From: Pilimelia anulata
GTDB taxonomy: Bacteria; Actinomycetota; Actinomycetes; Mycobacteriales; Micromonosporaceae
Reading direction: 5' to 3'
Length of the DNA: 64,000 nucleotides
Assembly: GCF_014647895.1 (NCBI RefSeq)
Contig: NZ_BMQB01000004.1
Span: forward strand, 124,001 to 188,000
The notes beneath the pieces are model-generated. The model did not search any database, was not told the origin of the DNA, and worked only from the letters and a program-made list of their open reading frames with translations. Every line of letters begins with the position of its first letter. The first letter of the stretch is position 1. Positions 9,087 through 17,705 of the stretch are shown here, piece after piece. Both the position numbers and the translations under genes were made by a program.

Positions 9087-10007
9087 ATGCTGCGGAGACT
9101 TATCCTCGCCGCGGCCCGCTCCGGCACGGTGGAGCAGGTCGTGGAGAGGGCGCCGGTGAGTCGGGATGTGGTCCGTCGATTCGTCGCCGGATCGACGATC
9201 GACGACGCACTGCGCGCCACCCGGGAACTCGTCGACGAGGGCCTGACGATCACGATCGACAACCTGGGCGAGGACACCACCAACCTCGACCAGGCCGCCG
9301 GCGTGCGCGACGAGTACGTCAGCCTGCTGGGCGCGCTGTCGGCCGCCGAGCTGACGCCCGCCGCCGAGGTGAGCGTCAAGCTGTCGGCGCTCGGCCAGCT
9401 CGTCGACGAGAAGGTCGCGCTGGAGAACGCCCGGGCGATCTGCACCGCGGCGACCGAGGCCGGCACCACGGTGACCCTCGACATGGAGGACCACACCACC
9501 ACCGACTCCACGCTGGAGATCCTCGCCACGCTGCGCAAGGACTTCCCGACGACCGGGGCGGTGCTCCAGGCGTACCTGCGCCGGACCGAGGCGGACTGCC
9601 GCGAGCTGGCCGGCGCCGGGTCCCGGGTCCGGCTGTGCAAGGGCGCGTACAAGGAGCCCGAGTCGGTCGCATACCAGGACAAGCTGGAAGTGGACAAGGC
9701 GTACGTCCGCTCCCTGAACGTGCTGATGGCGGGCGAGGGGTACCCGATGCTCGCCACCCACGACCCGCGGCTGATCGCGATCGGCCAGGACCGGGCGCGC
9801 TGGTTCGGCAAGAGCCAGGACGGGTTCGAGTTCCAGATGCTGTACGGCATCCGCCCGCAGGAGCAGCGCCGGCTCGCCGCCGAGGGCTACACCACGCGGA
9901 TCTACGTGCCGTACGGCTCGGACTCCTTCGGCTACATGATGCGCCGGCTCGCCGAGCGCCCCGCCAACCTGCTGTTCTTCGCCCGCGCCCTGGCCAGCCG
10001 GGGCTGA
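9087..10007 (+). CDS. Proline dehydrogenase (FAD-dependent)
   Basis: 306 residues, the usual size of monofunctional bacterial PRODH. It oxidises proline to pyrroline-5-carboxylate, passing electrons through FAD to the quinone pool. Family motifs are in order: VSVKLSALG, DMEDHTTTDSTL, VLQAYLRRTEADCREL, RLCKGAYKEPESVAY, MLATHDPRLI, FEFQMLYGIR, RIYVPYG, and YMMRRLAERPAN, whose two Arg bind the proline carboxylate. ATG at 9087 is preferred over an upstream in-frame start at 9027, because the extra residues are not family-like. No pyrroline-5-carboxylate dehydrogenase is adjacent. Confidence 0.95.
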   Translation: MLRRLILAAARSGTVEQVVERAPVSRDVVRRFVAGSTIDDALRATRELVDEGLTITIDNLGEDTTNLDQAAGVRDEYVSLLGALSAAELTPAAEVSVKLSALGQLVDEKVALENARAICTAATEAGTTVTLDMEDHTTTDSTLEILATLRKDFPTTGAVLQAYLRRTEADCRELAGAGSRVRLCKGAYKEPESVAYQDKLEVDKAYVRSLNVLMAGEGYPMLATHDPRLIAIGQDRARWFGKSQDGFEFQMLYGIRPQEQRRLAAEGYTTRIYVPYGSDSFGYMMRRLAERPANLLFFARALASRG

Positions 10008-10174
10008 CCGCGCCGCGCCGGCCCGGGGTGACCCGCCGGCGTGTCGGCTTGACGTGATCGCGGAAAGTGGCCTCACCGTCACAGCGGTATCGCTACCGTA
10101 CAGGTGACACGCAGGGGTACGCGCGTCGGCGCCGGGGGCGCCCACGCGCCGGGGAGCGGACGGTGGGTGGTCAC

Positions 10175-10387
10175 ATGGCTGGGGCGCCGCAGGTCGACAG
10201 CGAGCTAGCGGAGGTCAAGTTCCTCACCGTCGCCGAGGTGGCGACCGTGATGCGCGTGTCGAAGATGACCGTGTACCGGTTGCTGCACGGCGGCGAGCTG
10301 GCGGCGGTGCGGGTGGGCCGGTCCTTCCGCGTGCCCGAGCATGCCGTCCACGAGTACCTGCGCGGCGCGTTCTCCGAAACCGCCTGA
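10175..10387 (+). CDS. Excisionase-type helix-turn-helix DNA-binding protein (BldC/BdtA-like)
   Basis: 70 residues, essentially one winged HTH of the MerR/excisionase type: FLTVAEVATVMRVSKMTVYR is the HTH, and GELAAVRVGRSFRVPEHAV the wing. Similar small proteins occur beside the 33-residue ribosomal protein bS22 in Mycobacterium (Rv0500A) and near bldN in Streptomyces (BdtA), so the context is conserved. ATG at 10175 starts just before the domain; an upstream frame to 10067 looks spurious. Likely a regulator of unknown target. Confidence 0.88.
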   Translation: MAGAPQVDSELAEVKFLTVAEVATVMRVSKMTVYRLLHGGELAAVRVGRSFRVPEHAVHEYLRGAFSETA

Positions 10388-10694
10388 CCGGGGGCGGCTT
10401 GGTGACACCCGGGGCGGGCGGCTACGCTGAGGGCCGACCGCTGACCGCCATGTCCCCACCGACGGCCATGTGCATGCCGGCAGGCCCGCCGATCCCGGCG
10501 GCCCGCCCCGGCGCGGCTGGCCCGCACCGCGTGGGCGAGCCCGCGCGCCGGGACAGCCCGGCTCGTGCAGATGACCCCCGCCCGGTGCCCGTGGACGCGA
10601 CACGTCACCGGTCCCGTGTCCAGAAGTCCGGGCTCGACCCGCGGCCGGGTACCTCCCGGCCCGGCGGCCCGGTGCGGGTGAGGAAGGCTGACGT
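10388..10694 (+). promoter_or_regulatory. Long leader with sigma-70-type promoter upstream of the bS22 gene
   Basis: 307 bases contain no gene. Near the left end, TTGGTG at 10399-10404 and TACGCT at 10423-10428 are 18 bases apart and form a plausible vegetative promoter. If used, transcription would start near 10435 and leave a leader of about 260 bases before bS22. The rest is GC-rich and I see no known riboswitch in it. Confidence 0.45.
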
Positions 10695-10796
10695 ATGGGC
10701 TCTGTGGTCAAGAAGCGCCGCAAGCGTATGGCGAAGAAGAAGCACCGCAAGCTGCTGCGCAAGACCCGCGTCCAGCGTCGCCGTCTCGGCAAGTAG
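10695..10796 (+). CDS. 30S ribosomal protein bS22 (AURKAIP1/COX24 domain)
   Basis: 33 residues, [19 protein letters not shown] followed by [14 protein letters not shown]. This is the tiny, highly basic actinobacterial ribosomal protein bS22, which lies near the decoding region of the small subunit in mycobacterial ribosome structures. The length matches the family. AGGAAGG at 10681-10687 gives a strong ribosome site 7 bases before ATG. Its neighbours (HTH protein before, SDR after) match Mycobacterium Rv0500A-Rv0500B-Rv0501. Confidence 0.95.
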   Translation: MGSVVKKRRKRMAKKKHRKLLRKTRVQRRRLGK

Positions 10797-10832
10797 CCGA
10801 CCGGTCCGGTCCGCCCACGGTAGGGAGGCGCG

Positions 10833-11933
10833 ATGAACGCACCCCGCCGTGGCGCGGCTCCCGGCTGTCCGCAAGTGGTCGTCGTCACCGGCGTCAGCCG
10901 GTACCTCGCGGCCACCGTCGCGGCCCGGCTGGCCGCCGACCCGCGCCTGCCCCGGGTCGTCGGCCTGGACGCCGTGGCGCCGCCGCCGGAGGTCGCCGCG
11001 CTGCTGGCCGGCGTCGAGCTGGTCGAGGCGGACGGGCGCGGGGCCCGCAACGTCCTCGTCGAGCTGGGCGCCGACGCCGTCGTGCACATGGCGGTGACCA
11101 CGCGCCCGGCCCGGCCGGGCGCCGCCGACGACGAGGACGCCAAGGAGCGCAACGTCATCGGCACGATGCAGCTCCTCGCCGCCTGCCAGCGCGCGCCGGA
11201 CCTGCGCAAGCTGATCGTGCGCTCGTCCACCGCCGCGTACGGCGCGTCGTTCAAGGACCCGGCGGTCTTCACCGAGGACACCGCGCCCCGGGCCACCCCG
11301 CGCGGCGGCTTCGCCCGGGACATCCTCGACATCGAGGGGTACCTGCGCGGCTTCAACCGGCGCCGCCCCGACGTCGTCGCCACCGTGCTCCGCTTCGCCC
11401 CGATCATCGGCTCGACCGCGGACACCACGCTGACCCGGTACTTCGCCAGCCCGCTCGTGCCGACAGTGCTCGGCCGCGACCCGCGGCTCCAGTTCGTCCA
11501 CCTCGACGACGTCGGGGCGGTGCTGCACGAGGCGGTCCTGCGCGACCACCCGGGCACGTTCAACGTGGCCGGCGCCGGGGTGCTCACGCTGTCCCAGGCG
11601 ATCCGGCGGGCGGGGCGGCTGCCCGTACCGGTGCCGGAGCCCGGCCTGACCGCGGCCGCCGGGCTGTTCCGCGGCCTGGACCTCGGCGGGTTCGGCTTCG
11701 ACCAGCTCGACCTGTTCGTGCACGGCCGGGTCGTCGACACTGCCCGGCTGGAGGCCGAGTTCGGCCTGACGCCGCGGTCGACGCCCGAGGCGTTCGACGA
11801 CTTCATCCGCGCCCACCGCGGCGGCAGCCTGCTGCCCAGCGCCAGGGTGGCCGCGGTGGAGCAGGCGCTGCTGGACGGCATCCGCCGGATCCGCGCCGCC
11901 CGCCGGCCGGGGGAGCCCGCCGATGCCCGCTGA
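10833..11933 (+). CDS. NAD-dependent epimerase/dehydratase (SDR, GalE2-like)
   Basis: 366 residues, extended SDR fold. VVVVTGVSRYLAATVAARLA is the dinucleotide loop with a degenerate glycine pattern (TGVSRYLA), AVVHMAVTT and LRKLIVRSSTAAYGAS cover the active-site strand, and VLRFAPIIGSTADTTLTRYF the substrate side. Orthologues (Mycobacterium galE2/Rv0501) keep this position after bS22 although the substrate is unproven. GGGAGG lies upstream of ATG 10833. It overlaps the acyltransferase gene by 11 bases, indicating coupling. Confidence 0.88.
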   Translation: MNAPRRGAAPGCPQVVVVTGVSRYLAATVAARLAADPRLPRVVGLDAVAPPPEVAALLAGVELVEADGRGARNVLVELGADAVVHMAVTTRPARPGAADDEDAKERNVIGTMQLLAACQRAPDLRKLIVRSSTAAYGASFKDPAVFTEDTAPRATPRGGFARDILDIEGYLRGFNRRRPDVVATVLRFAPIIGSTADTTLTRYFASPLVPTVLGRDPRLQFVHLDDVGAVLHEAVLRDHPGTFNVAGAGVLTLSQAIRRAGRLPVPVPEPGLTAAAGLFRGLDLGGFGFDQLDLFVHGRVVDTARLEAEFGLTPRSTPEAFDDFIRAHRGGSLLPSARVAAVEQALLDGIRRIRAARRPGEPADAR

Positions 11934-12822
11934 CCCGACGCCCGACCCGCGCACCGGCGGGCGCAGCGCGTACCCGACCGCCGACCCGTGGGACCGCCGG
12001 GTGGCCGACGCGCTGGCCTTCCTGCGCGGCCGCCTCACCGGCCAGTACGAGGTGGACGAGTTCGGCTTCGACGTCCAGCTCACCGAGCGGGTGTTCCTGC
12101 CGATGCTGCGCTGGCTGTACACCGACTGGTTCCGGACCGAGGTGACCGGCGCCGAGTACCTGCCCGAGAAGGGCGGCGGGCTCGTCGTGGCCAACCACGC
12201 CGGCACGATCGCCGTCGACGGCCTGATGCTCGCCGTCTCCGCGCACGACGCCCACCCCGCGCCCCGGCACCTGCGGCTGCTCGGCGCGGACCTGGTGTTC
12301 ACCACGCCGATCCTGTCCGAGCTGGCCCGCAAGGTCGGCACGACCGTCGCCTGCCACGCCGACGCCGAGCGGCTGCTCACCACCGGCGAGCTGGTCGGGG
12401 TGTTCCCGGAGGGCTTCAAGGGCGTCGGCAAGGGGTACGCCGAGCGGTACCGGCTGCAACGCTTCGGCCGCGGCGGCTTCGTCTCGGCGGCGCTGCGCAC
12501 CGGCCAGCCGATCATCCCGGCGGCGATCGTGGGGTCGGAGGAGGCGTACCCGATGCTCGCCGACATCCAGCCGCTCGCGCGGCTGCTGCGCCTGCCGTAC
12601 TTCCCGGTGACCCCGACGTTCCCGGCGCTCGGCCCGCTGGGCCTGCTGCCGCTGCCGAGCAAGTGGCTGATCGAGTTCTGCCCGCCGATCGAGACGGCGG
12701 ACCGGATGGGCCAGGCGGACGACCCGATGGTGGTGTTCGACCTGGCCGACGAGGTGCGGGAGACGATCCAGTCCACCGTCGACCGCCTCCTCGCCCGCCG
12801 CCCCGACCCGTTCGCCCGCTAG
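11923..12822 (+). CDS. Lysophospholipid acyltransferase family protein (PlsC-like)
   Basis: 299 residues. LVVANHAGTIAVDGLML holds the catalytic His and Asp, spaced H-x6-D rather than the textbook H-x4-D. VGVFPEGFKGVGKGYAERYR is the F-P-E-G acyl-acceptor motif, and PIIPAAIVGSEEAYP the fourth block. Such enzymes transfer acyl groups to glycerophosphate-type acceptors at the membrane. ATG 11923 has GGGGGAG upstream and lies inside the SDR gene. Together with the SDR it matches mycobacterial Rv0501-Rv0502. Confidence 0.88.
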   Translation: MPADPTPDPRTGGRSAYPTADPWDRRVADALAFLRGRLTGQYEVDEFGFDVQLTERVFLPMLRWLYTDWFRTEVTGAEYLPEKGGGLVVANHAGTIAVDGLMLAVSAHDAHPAPRHLRLLGADLVFTTPILSELARKVGTTVACHADAERLLTTGELVGVFPEGFKGVGKGYAERYRLQRFGRGGFVSAALRTGQPIIPAAIVGSEEAYPMLADIQPLARLLRLPYFPVTPTFPALGPLGLLPLPSKWLIEFCPPIETADRMGQADDPMVVFDLADEVRETIQSTVDRLLARRPDPFAR

Positions 12823-12829
12823 CGGGCGC

Positions 12830-12847
12830 GCTGCCGGGGACGGCAGC
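12830..12847. terminator. Short bidirectional hairpin between convergent genes
   Basis: GCTGCCG (12830-12836) and CGGCAGC (12841-12847) pair around a 4-base loop, between the acyltransferase stop and the convergent membrane-protein stop at 12857. There is no T-run. Confidence 0.55.
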
Positions 12848-12856
12848 CGCCGCCGG

Positions 12857-14386
12857 TCAGTGGAGGGTGCGCAGGTCGAGGGTGTGCCAGCGGGTCGTCT
12901 CCGCGGAGCCCGTCGACCACCAGAGCCGCCCGTCCCGGCAGTTGACCAGGTTCACGCCCTGCGCCACGACCACCGTCCGCCTGCGCGCGATGTCGTACAG
13001 CACCAGCTCCTGCTGGCTGTCCGCCGCCCCGGCCGTGACCGCCCGGCTCAGCACCTCGAACCGGTCCAGCACGCCCACGTCGGTGATCGCCGCGCTCGTC
13101 CCCGGCCCGGCGATGCGGCGCCGCTCCCGCCCGTCCGGGCGCATGACGTCGAGCTGGCTCGGCCCGGCGTCGCCGAGCACCTGGACCCGGCACCAGGTCG
13201 GGCCGCAGGTCACCAGGTCGACGGCGTCCGACGGGACGTCGAGCTGCCGGTTCGTCGCCAGGTCGTAGCGCTGCGCCCCGCCGCTGCCCGCCGACGCCAC
13301 GCTGACCAGCCACGGCCAGCGGGACATCGCCCACTGCCCGGCGAGCGGCCGGACCTCGACCGCGCCGCCGGACAGCGGCATCGAGCGCAGCTCGCTCACC
13401 GGCGTCGCGCCGGTGCCGACGGCGATCCAGCGCAGCTTGTCCTCGGCGTGCACCAGGTCGTACTGGGAGTGGAAGAACGCGAGCGCGCCGGTGCGCGCGG
13501 TCAGCCGGGCGGGCGGGCCGGCGCCGCGCAGCGGGGCGCTCCACAGGCTGCTGGCCGCGGCGCCGCCGGGCCCGCTGACCGTCTCGGCCCAGACCAGCCG
13601 GTCGCCGGCGAGGCCGACGCCGCCGAACAGCGGGTCGGCGTCGAACGACAGCGTCCGCAGCGTCCGCACGGCGCCGGCGGGGTCGAGGTGCACGAGCCGC
13701 TGCGCCCGGCCGTCCGGGGTCGCGGCGGTGCCGACCGAGCCGCCGCCGTCGAGCAGCAGCACCGGGTCGTACGACGGGCCGTCGGGCAGGTGCGCGGCCA
13801 GCGTGCCGACGGCGGCCCTCGGCCAGGCGGCGGCCAGCGGTACGGGGGCGCCGGAGTCCCGCTCGCGCAGCTTGGGGCCGAGCAGCAGCGCGCCGGTGGC
13901 GCCGACGGCGAGGATGAGCGCCAGGATGCCGGGGGAGACCCGCGGCTGGAGCAGCCGCCGCCAGCCGGTCGGCGGGGGCGGCGCGGGCTCCGGCTCGTCG
14001 GCGTCGGGCCGCGGCCGGCGGTGGTGGCCGGCGCCGGCGAACGGGCCCCCGCCGCGCTTGCGGTCCCGCTCCCCCCACGCGGCGTGCCGGCCGGCGTCGG
14101 GCCGCCCGCCCGCGGCCTCGGCCCACCCGCCGGCATCGAGCAGCGCTGCACTGCCGGCCCCGTCCCCGGCCCGGTCGGGCGACACGTCGACATCGGGCCG
14201 GCCGGCCGGGTGATCGGGCCGGGTCGCGGCATCCGCGGCCGGGTGGTCGGGCCGCGTGGAGGTGCCGGCGGCCGGGCGGTCGGGCAGCGTCGGGGCGCCG
14301 GCGGCCGGCGGCTCCGGGGCGGCGGCGCGGGGCGGGCGGGTGGCGTCGGCCGGGCGCGGGGCGGCCGGCTCCCCCGGCCGGGTCAA
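12857..14386 (-). CDS. Single-pass membrane protein with extracytoplasmic beta-propeller-like domain
   Basis: About 509 residues. The first about 170 are Pro/Ala/Asp-rich and disordered (repeated TRPDHPA-type segments). One membrane helix ([20 protein letters not shown]) follows, then an extracytoplasmic domain with repeated short strands such as [21 protein letters not shown] and [10 protein letters not shown], suggestive of a propeller. No enzyme motif is seen. The likely start is TTG at 14386, overlapping the TGA of the HAD gene (TTGA), so expression is probably coupled; GTG 14185 is the next option. Function unknown. Confidence 0.65.
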   Translation of the reverse strand: MTRPGEPAAPRPADATRPPRAAAPEPPAAGAPTLPDRPAAGTSTRPDHPAADAATRPDHPAGRPDVDVSPDRAGDGAGSAALLDAGGWAEAAGGRPDAGRHAAWGERDRKRGGGPFAGAGHHRRPRPDADEPEPAPPPPTGWRRLLQPRVSPGILALILAVGATGALLLGPKLRERDSGAPVPLAAAWPRAAVGTLAAHLPDGPSYDPVLLLDGGGSVGTAATPDGRAQRLVHLDPAGAVRTLRTLSFDADPLFGGVGLAGDRLVWAETVSGPGGAAASSLWSAPLRGAGPPARLTARTGALAFFHSQYDLVHAEDKLRWIAVGTGATPVSELRSMPLSGGAVEVRPLAGQWAMSRWPWLVSVASAGSGGAQRYDLATNRQLDVPSDAVDLVTCGPTWCRVQVLGDAGPSQLDVMRPDGRERRRIAGPGTSAAITDVGVLDRFEVLSRAVTAGAADSQQELVLYDIARRRTVVVAQGVNLVNCRDGRLWWSTGSAETTRWHTLDLRTLH

Positions 14387-15261
14387 CGCAGCCCCGCCCG
14401 CTTCCGGCGGACCGCCAGCCCGGCCGACACCCCGCCGACGACCGCGCCGGCCGCCAGCGCCGTCGGTACGGCGAGCTTGGCCGCCTTGCGGCCGGTCCGG
14501 AAGTCGCGGACCTGCCAGCCGCGGTGCCGCGCCTCCCGGCGCAGCGCCCCGTCCGGGTTCACCGCGACCGCGCGGCCGACCGCGCTGAGCATCGGGATGT
14601 CGTTGGCCGAGTCGCTGTACGCCGTGCAGCGGGACAGGTCCAGGCCCTCGGCCGCGGCGATCCGGGCGATGGCCTCGGCCTTGGCCGGGCCGTGCATGAG
14701 GTCGCCGACGAGGCGTCCGGTGTAGACGCCGCCGTCGATCTCGGAGACCGTGCCGATCGCGCCGGTCAGGCCGAGCCGGCGGGCGATCAGCCGGCCGATC
14801 TCGACCGGGGCGGCGGTGACCAGCCACACCCGCTGGCCGGCGTCCAGGTGCTCGCGGGTGAGCGCTCTGGTACCCGGCCAGATCCGGTCGGCCATCAGCT
14901 CGTCGTAGATCTCCTCGCCGATCCGTTCCAGGTCGGTGACCCGCCAGCCCTCGATGAACGCCAGGGCCATCTCCCGGGCCCGGTCCATGTGGCCGGCGTT
15001 CTCCTTGGCCAGCACCCGGAACCGGAGCTGCCCCCAGGCGAACCGGGCCAGGTCCCCGGCGGTGAAGTAGCTGCGGGCGGCCAGCCCGCGGGCGAGCCAG
15101 TAGATCGACGCGCCCTGCATGATCGTGTTGTCGACGTCGAAGAACGCCGCGGCGCCGGGGTCGGGCGGCATGACCGGCGGGCCCGGCTCGGCCGGCAGCA
15201 CCGGCAGCGGCGCCGGCTTCGGCTTCGGCACCCGTACACCCCCTCCACTGCCCGTTCCCAC
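14383..15261 (-). CDS. HAD-IB family hydrolase (SerB1-like phosphatase)
   Basis: 292 residues. [20 protein letters not shown] is HAD motif I (D-x-D-N-T), [16 protein letters not shown] motif [10 protein letters not shown] holds the motif III Lys, and [16 protein letters not shown] motif IV. A short C-terminal hydrophobic helix ([16 protein letters not shown]) may tether it to the membrane. The family dephosphorylates phosphoserine or related phosphoesters; substrate here unknown. GTG start at 15261. Mycobacterium serB1 (Rv0505c) occupies the same neighbourhood, near a PlsC-like gene and hemACDB. Confidence 0.9.
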   Translation of the reverse strand: MGTGSGGGVRVPKPKPAPLPVLPAEPGPPVMPPDPGAAAFFDVDNTIMQGASIYWLARGLAARSYFTAGDLARFAWGQLRFRVLAKENAGHMDRAREMALAFIEGWRVTDLERIGEEIYDELMADRIWPGTRALTREHLDAGQRVWLVTAAPVEIGRLIARRLGLTGAIGTVSEIDGGVYTGRLVGDLMHGPAKAEAIARIAAAEGLDLSRCTAYSDSANDIPMLSAVGRAVAVNPDGALRREARHRGWQVRDFRTGRKAAKLAVPTALAAGAVVGGVSAGLAVRRKRAGLR

Positions 15262-15307
15262 CGCCCGAGGGTATCCGGCCGCGCGGGCATTGGCCGCACA
15301 CGCGCGA

Positions 15308-15338
15308 ACGGCGCGCCACCCGTTCAGGTGGGCGCCGT
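15308..15338 (-). terminator. Hairpin downstream of the rsbN-like gene
   Basis: ACGGCGCGCCACC at 15308-15320 pairs, with one bulged base, with GGTGGGCGCCGT at 15327-15338 over a 6-base loop. It lies between the anti-sigma stop and the start of the HAD gene on the same strand and may separate the two units. Confidence 0.5.
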
Positions 15339-15385
15339 CCGTGGGTCACGCTCGGGCCACTGGGCGGCCGCGCGGCGCTCCAGCC

Positions 15386-16504
15386 TCAGTCGCCCCGGCC
15401 GTCGCCCGGCGTACCGAGCAGGGGGTCGAGCAGGCCGGGCGGGTCCTCGCTGCGGCTGTTGCCCGTGCCGCGGCTGGGTGTCACCTCGGACTCGTCGTCC
15501 GCGCTGGGCTCGGCCGTCGGCGCGGTGCGCGGGGTGCCGGTGCTGCCGGTGGTCGGCTGCGTCGTCCGGGCCCGGCTGGTCGGCGGGTTCGCGGTCCGCT
15601 CGGGGGCGGCGGCGCTGTCCCGCGGGGTCGGCGTGGCGGCCGCCCCGCACGGCCGGGCCTGCGGCTTGGGGCCGAGGTTGTCCGTACCGGCGATGCCCGC
15701 CCCGCAGCTCAGCGCGTTGTTGAGTCCCTGGGACCGCTTGGCGACGGAGTCCAGCAGCAGCAGCGACCACAGGGTCCGGCTGCGGTTGTTGACGTTCACC
15801 TGGCCGATCAGCCCGCCGAGGGCCATCCGCTGGCTGGTGACGAAGCCGTCGACCGACTGCAGCGGCGCCGGGTCCCGCTCCTTGACCGCCGCCGTGGTGA
15901 GCAGGCGGACGCCGTCGCGGACATCGTTCTCCATGTCGGTGAGCACCCGGTCGAAGCTGCCGGGGTCCTGCCGGACGGCGACGGCCTCGTTGACCCGGCC
16001 CTTGGCCAGCGCGAGGTGCCGTTCGCCGCGCTCCACGTCGGACGTGGTGAAGCCCAGCCCGGCCCGCTCGGTCACCCGCTTGACCGGGTACAGGGCGTCG
16101 CCGGGCAGCGCGTTGTCGCTGGCGAAGGACATGCCGGACAGGACGACCGCGCCCACCGTGATGCCGACCAGCGCGCTGATCCGCGCCTGGGTCCGGCTGA
16201 GCTGGGGCAGGAACCGCCGCCGGCCGGCCGCCGGGGCGGCCGCCGGCTCGGGGTGGCGGGCGGTGACGCCGATGCCCTCCCGCTCGGCGGTGGCCACGAG
16301 CAGCGCGCGCAGCCCGGTGCGGAATTCGTCCTCCGGCGCGGAGCGCGGGGCCAGGGCGTCCCCCAGCCCGGTACCGCGGCGGGCGAGCGCGGCGAGCGCC
16401 GCGAGTTCGTCGTCGGCCGACGTGCGGGAGCGGCGCCGGCGGGCGGCCGGCGGATCCTCAACGAGCTGGTGAAACCGTTCGACCCGCAGACGGCCGAAGA
16501 GCAT
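15386..16504 (-). CDS. rsbN: Anti-sigma factor of the BldN type (RsbN-like, DUF5667)
   Basis: 372 residues. A cytoplasmic N-terminal part (1-108) would hold the sigma factor, a membrane helix at about 109-128 (ISALVGITVGAVVLSGM) follows, and then an extracytoplasmic DUF5667-type helical domain (DNALPGDALYPVKRVTER, RHLALAKGRVNEA) and a Pro/Thr-rich tail. In Streptomyces, RsbN lies directly downstream of bldN and binds sigma-BldN; position, topology and domain agree here, so the name rests on context plus domain. ATG 16504 has GGTGA 5 bases upstream; GTG codons at 16513 and 16522 are alternatives. It has its own candidate promoter at 16602-16630. Confidence 0.83.
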   Translation of the reverse strand: MLFGRLRVERFHQLVEDPPAARRRRSRTSADDELAALAALARRGTGLGDALAPRSAPEDEFRTGLRALLVATAEREGIGVTARHPEPAAAPAAGRRRFLPQLSRTQARISALVGITVGAVVLSGMSFASDNALPGDALYPVKRVTERAGLGFTTSDVERGERHLALAKGRVNEAVAVRQDPGSFDRVLTDMENDVRDGVRLLTTAAVKERDPAPLQSVDGFVTSQRMALGGLIGQVNVNNRSRTLWSLLLLDSVAKRSQGLNNALSCGAGIAGTDNLGPKPQARPCGAAATPTPRDSAAAPERTANPPTSRARTTQPTTGSTGTPRTAPTAEPSADDESEVTPSRGTGNSRSEDPPGLLDPLLGTPGDGRGD

Positions 16505-16601
16505 CGTTTTCACCGCGGGCACCTGCTTTCGTCGAAAGCTGCGGTGGCGGCGGGAGTGCCGCTGTGCAGTAGTCGGGCAGTGGGGGGTGTCGGTACCCCG
16601 G

Positions 16602-16630
16602 TCAACCCCGAACGGGTGCGATTGGTTACG
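16602..16630 (-). promoter_or_regulatory. ECF-type promoter in front of the rsbN-like gene, candidate sigma-BldN target
   Basis: On the minus strand CGTAAC (16630-16625) and GGTTGA (16607-16602) are separated by 17 bases. This resembles the -35/-10 form I recall for sigma-BldN promoters of Streptomyces (bldM, rsbN). The position in the 241-base gap between bldN and rsbN would give a leader of about 90 bases and a negative feedback loop. Confidence 0.55.
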
Positions 16631-16745
16631 GCTGCGCGCCCGGTTCGGCGACGGCCGTGAATATCCCGCCGGAGCGGTGCGGTGTCCGGTGTGCGGGGGT
16701 GTGCGCACCGGCGCGGTCTGGAGCGGTCGATGAGGGGGGTATCGA

Positions 16746-17705
16746 TCACGGTCGGAAGCCGTCCGGGAGTAGTCGGTTCAGGGCGCGCACGGCGCGGTAC
16801 TGGAGGGCCTTGATCGCGCCCTCGTTCTTGCCCATGGCGCGGGCGGTCTCGGCGACGGAGAAGCCCTGCAGGAAGCGCAGGACGATGCACTCCTGCTGCT
16901 CGGGGTTGAGCTGCTTGACGGCGGTGAGCAGGGCGACGTTGGTGATGTGGTCGACGACGGCGGCCTCGGGGCTGCCCTCGGGGCCGTACTCGGGCTTGTC
17001 GGCGTCCATGACGTCGCCGGTGGTGACCTCGAGCCGGTACCGGCCGGACTTGAAGTGGTCGGCGACGAGGTTGCGGGCGATGGTGACGAGCCAGGCGCCG
17101 AGGTCGCGGCCCTGCCAGGTGAAGGAGCTGATCCGCTTCAGCGCCCGCAGGAACGTGTCCGAGGTCAGGTCCTCGGCGAGCTGGCGGTTGCCGACGCGGA
17201 AGTAGATGAACCGGAAGACCGTGTCGACGTACCGGTCGTAGATCAGGCCGAAGGCCTCGGCCTCGCCGGCCTGGGCGCGTTCGACCAGGGCCCAGACCTC
17301 GGCGGCGGGGTCGCCGCGGTCCGGCCGGCTCGGCGGCGGGGTCGCCGGCGGGCCGGCGGGGGGGCGCTCGGGGCCGACCCGGGCGGTGCCGACCGCGGCC
17401 GGGCGGTCGCCGCCGGACTCGCCGGGCGGCTCGGCGGGGCCGGGCTGCTGCGGCATCGCCGGCCGGGCCGGGCTGGCCACGCCCCGGCCGTTGAGCGGCT
17501 TGGCGCTGTTGCCCGTACCGGGCCGGGTGTGCGGGTCGGCGCTGTGCGGCCGGTTCCGCGTCCGCTTCACGCCGTCGCCGCCGCGTACGGCCACGCTGCG
17601 GCTGAGCAGTTCGGTGAGAGCCGTACCGATCATCGCCATGCCGTCGGCCAGCACCTGCCGCGCCGGGGTTCCCGGCAGTCCACCGGAGTGCGCGTACCCG
17701 GTCAT
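16746..17705 (-). CDS. bldN: ECF RNA polymerase sigma factor, BldN-like
   Basis: 319 residues. Sigma region 2 starts near residue 136 (AEVWALVERAQAGEAEAF, then YVDTVFRFIYFRVGNRQLAE and DLTSDTFLRAL). Region 4 is near the C-terminus (QLNPEQQECIVLRFLQGFSV then KNEGAIKALQYRAVRALNRL). The roughly 135-residue N-terminal extension, rich in Pro/Gly/Arg, is unusual for an ECF sigma factor but typical of BldN, whose Streptomyces form is made as a proprotein with an extension of about 86 residues that is removed. GAGGTG is 6 bases before ATG 17705. Neighbours (rsbN-like after, glutaredoxin/rex/hem on the other side) match Streptomyces. It should drive aerial growth or sporulation genes. Confidence 0.88.
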   Translation of the reverse strand: MTGYAHSGGLPGTPARQVLADGMAMIGTALTELLSRSVAVRGGDGVKRTRNRPHSADPHTRPGTGNSAKPLNGRGVASPARPAMPQQPGPAEPPGESGGDRPAAVGTARVGPERPPAGPPATPPPSRPDRGDPAAEVWALVERAQAGEAEAFGLIYDRYVDTVFRFIYFRVGNRQLAEDLTSDTFLRALKRISSFTWQGRDLGAWLVTIARNLVADHFKSGRYRLEVTTGDVMDADKPEYGPEGSPEAAVVDHITNVALLTAVKQLNPEQQECIVLRFLQGFSVAETARAMGKNEGAIKALQYRAVRALNRLLPDGFRP

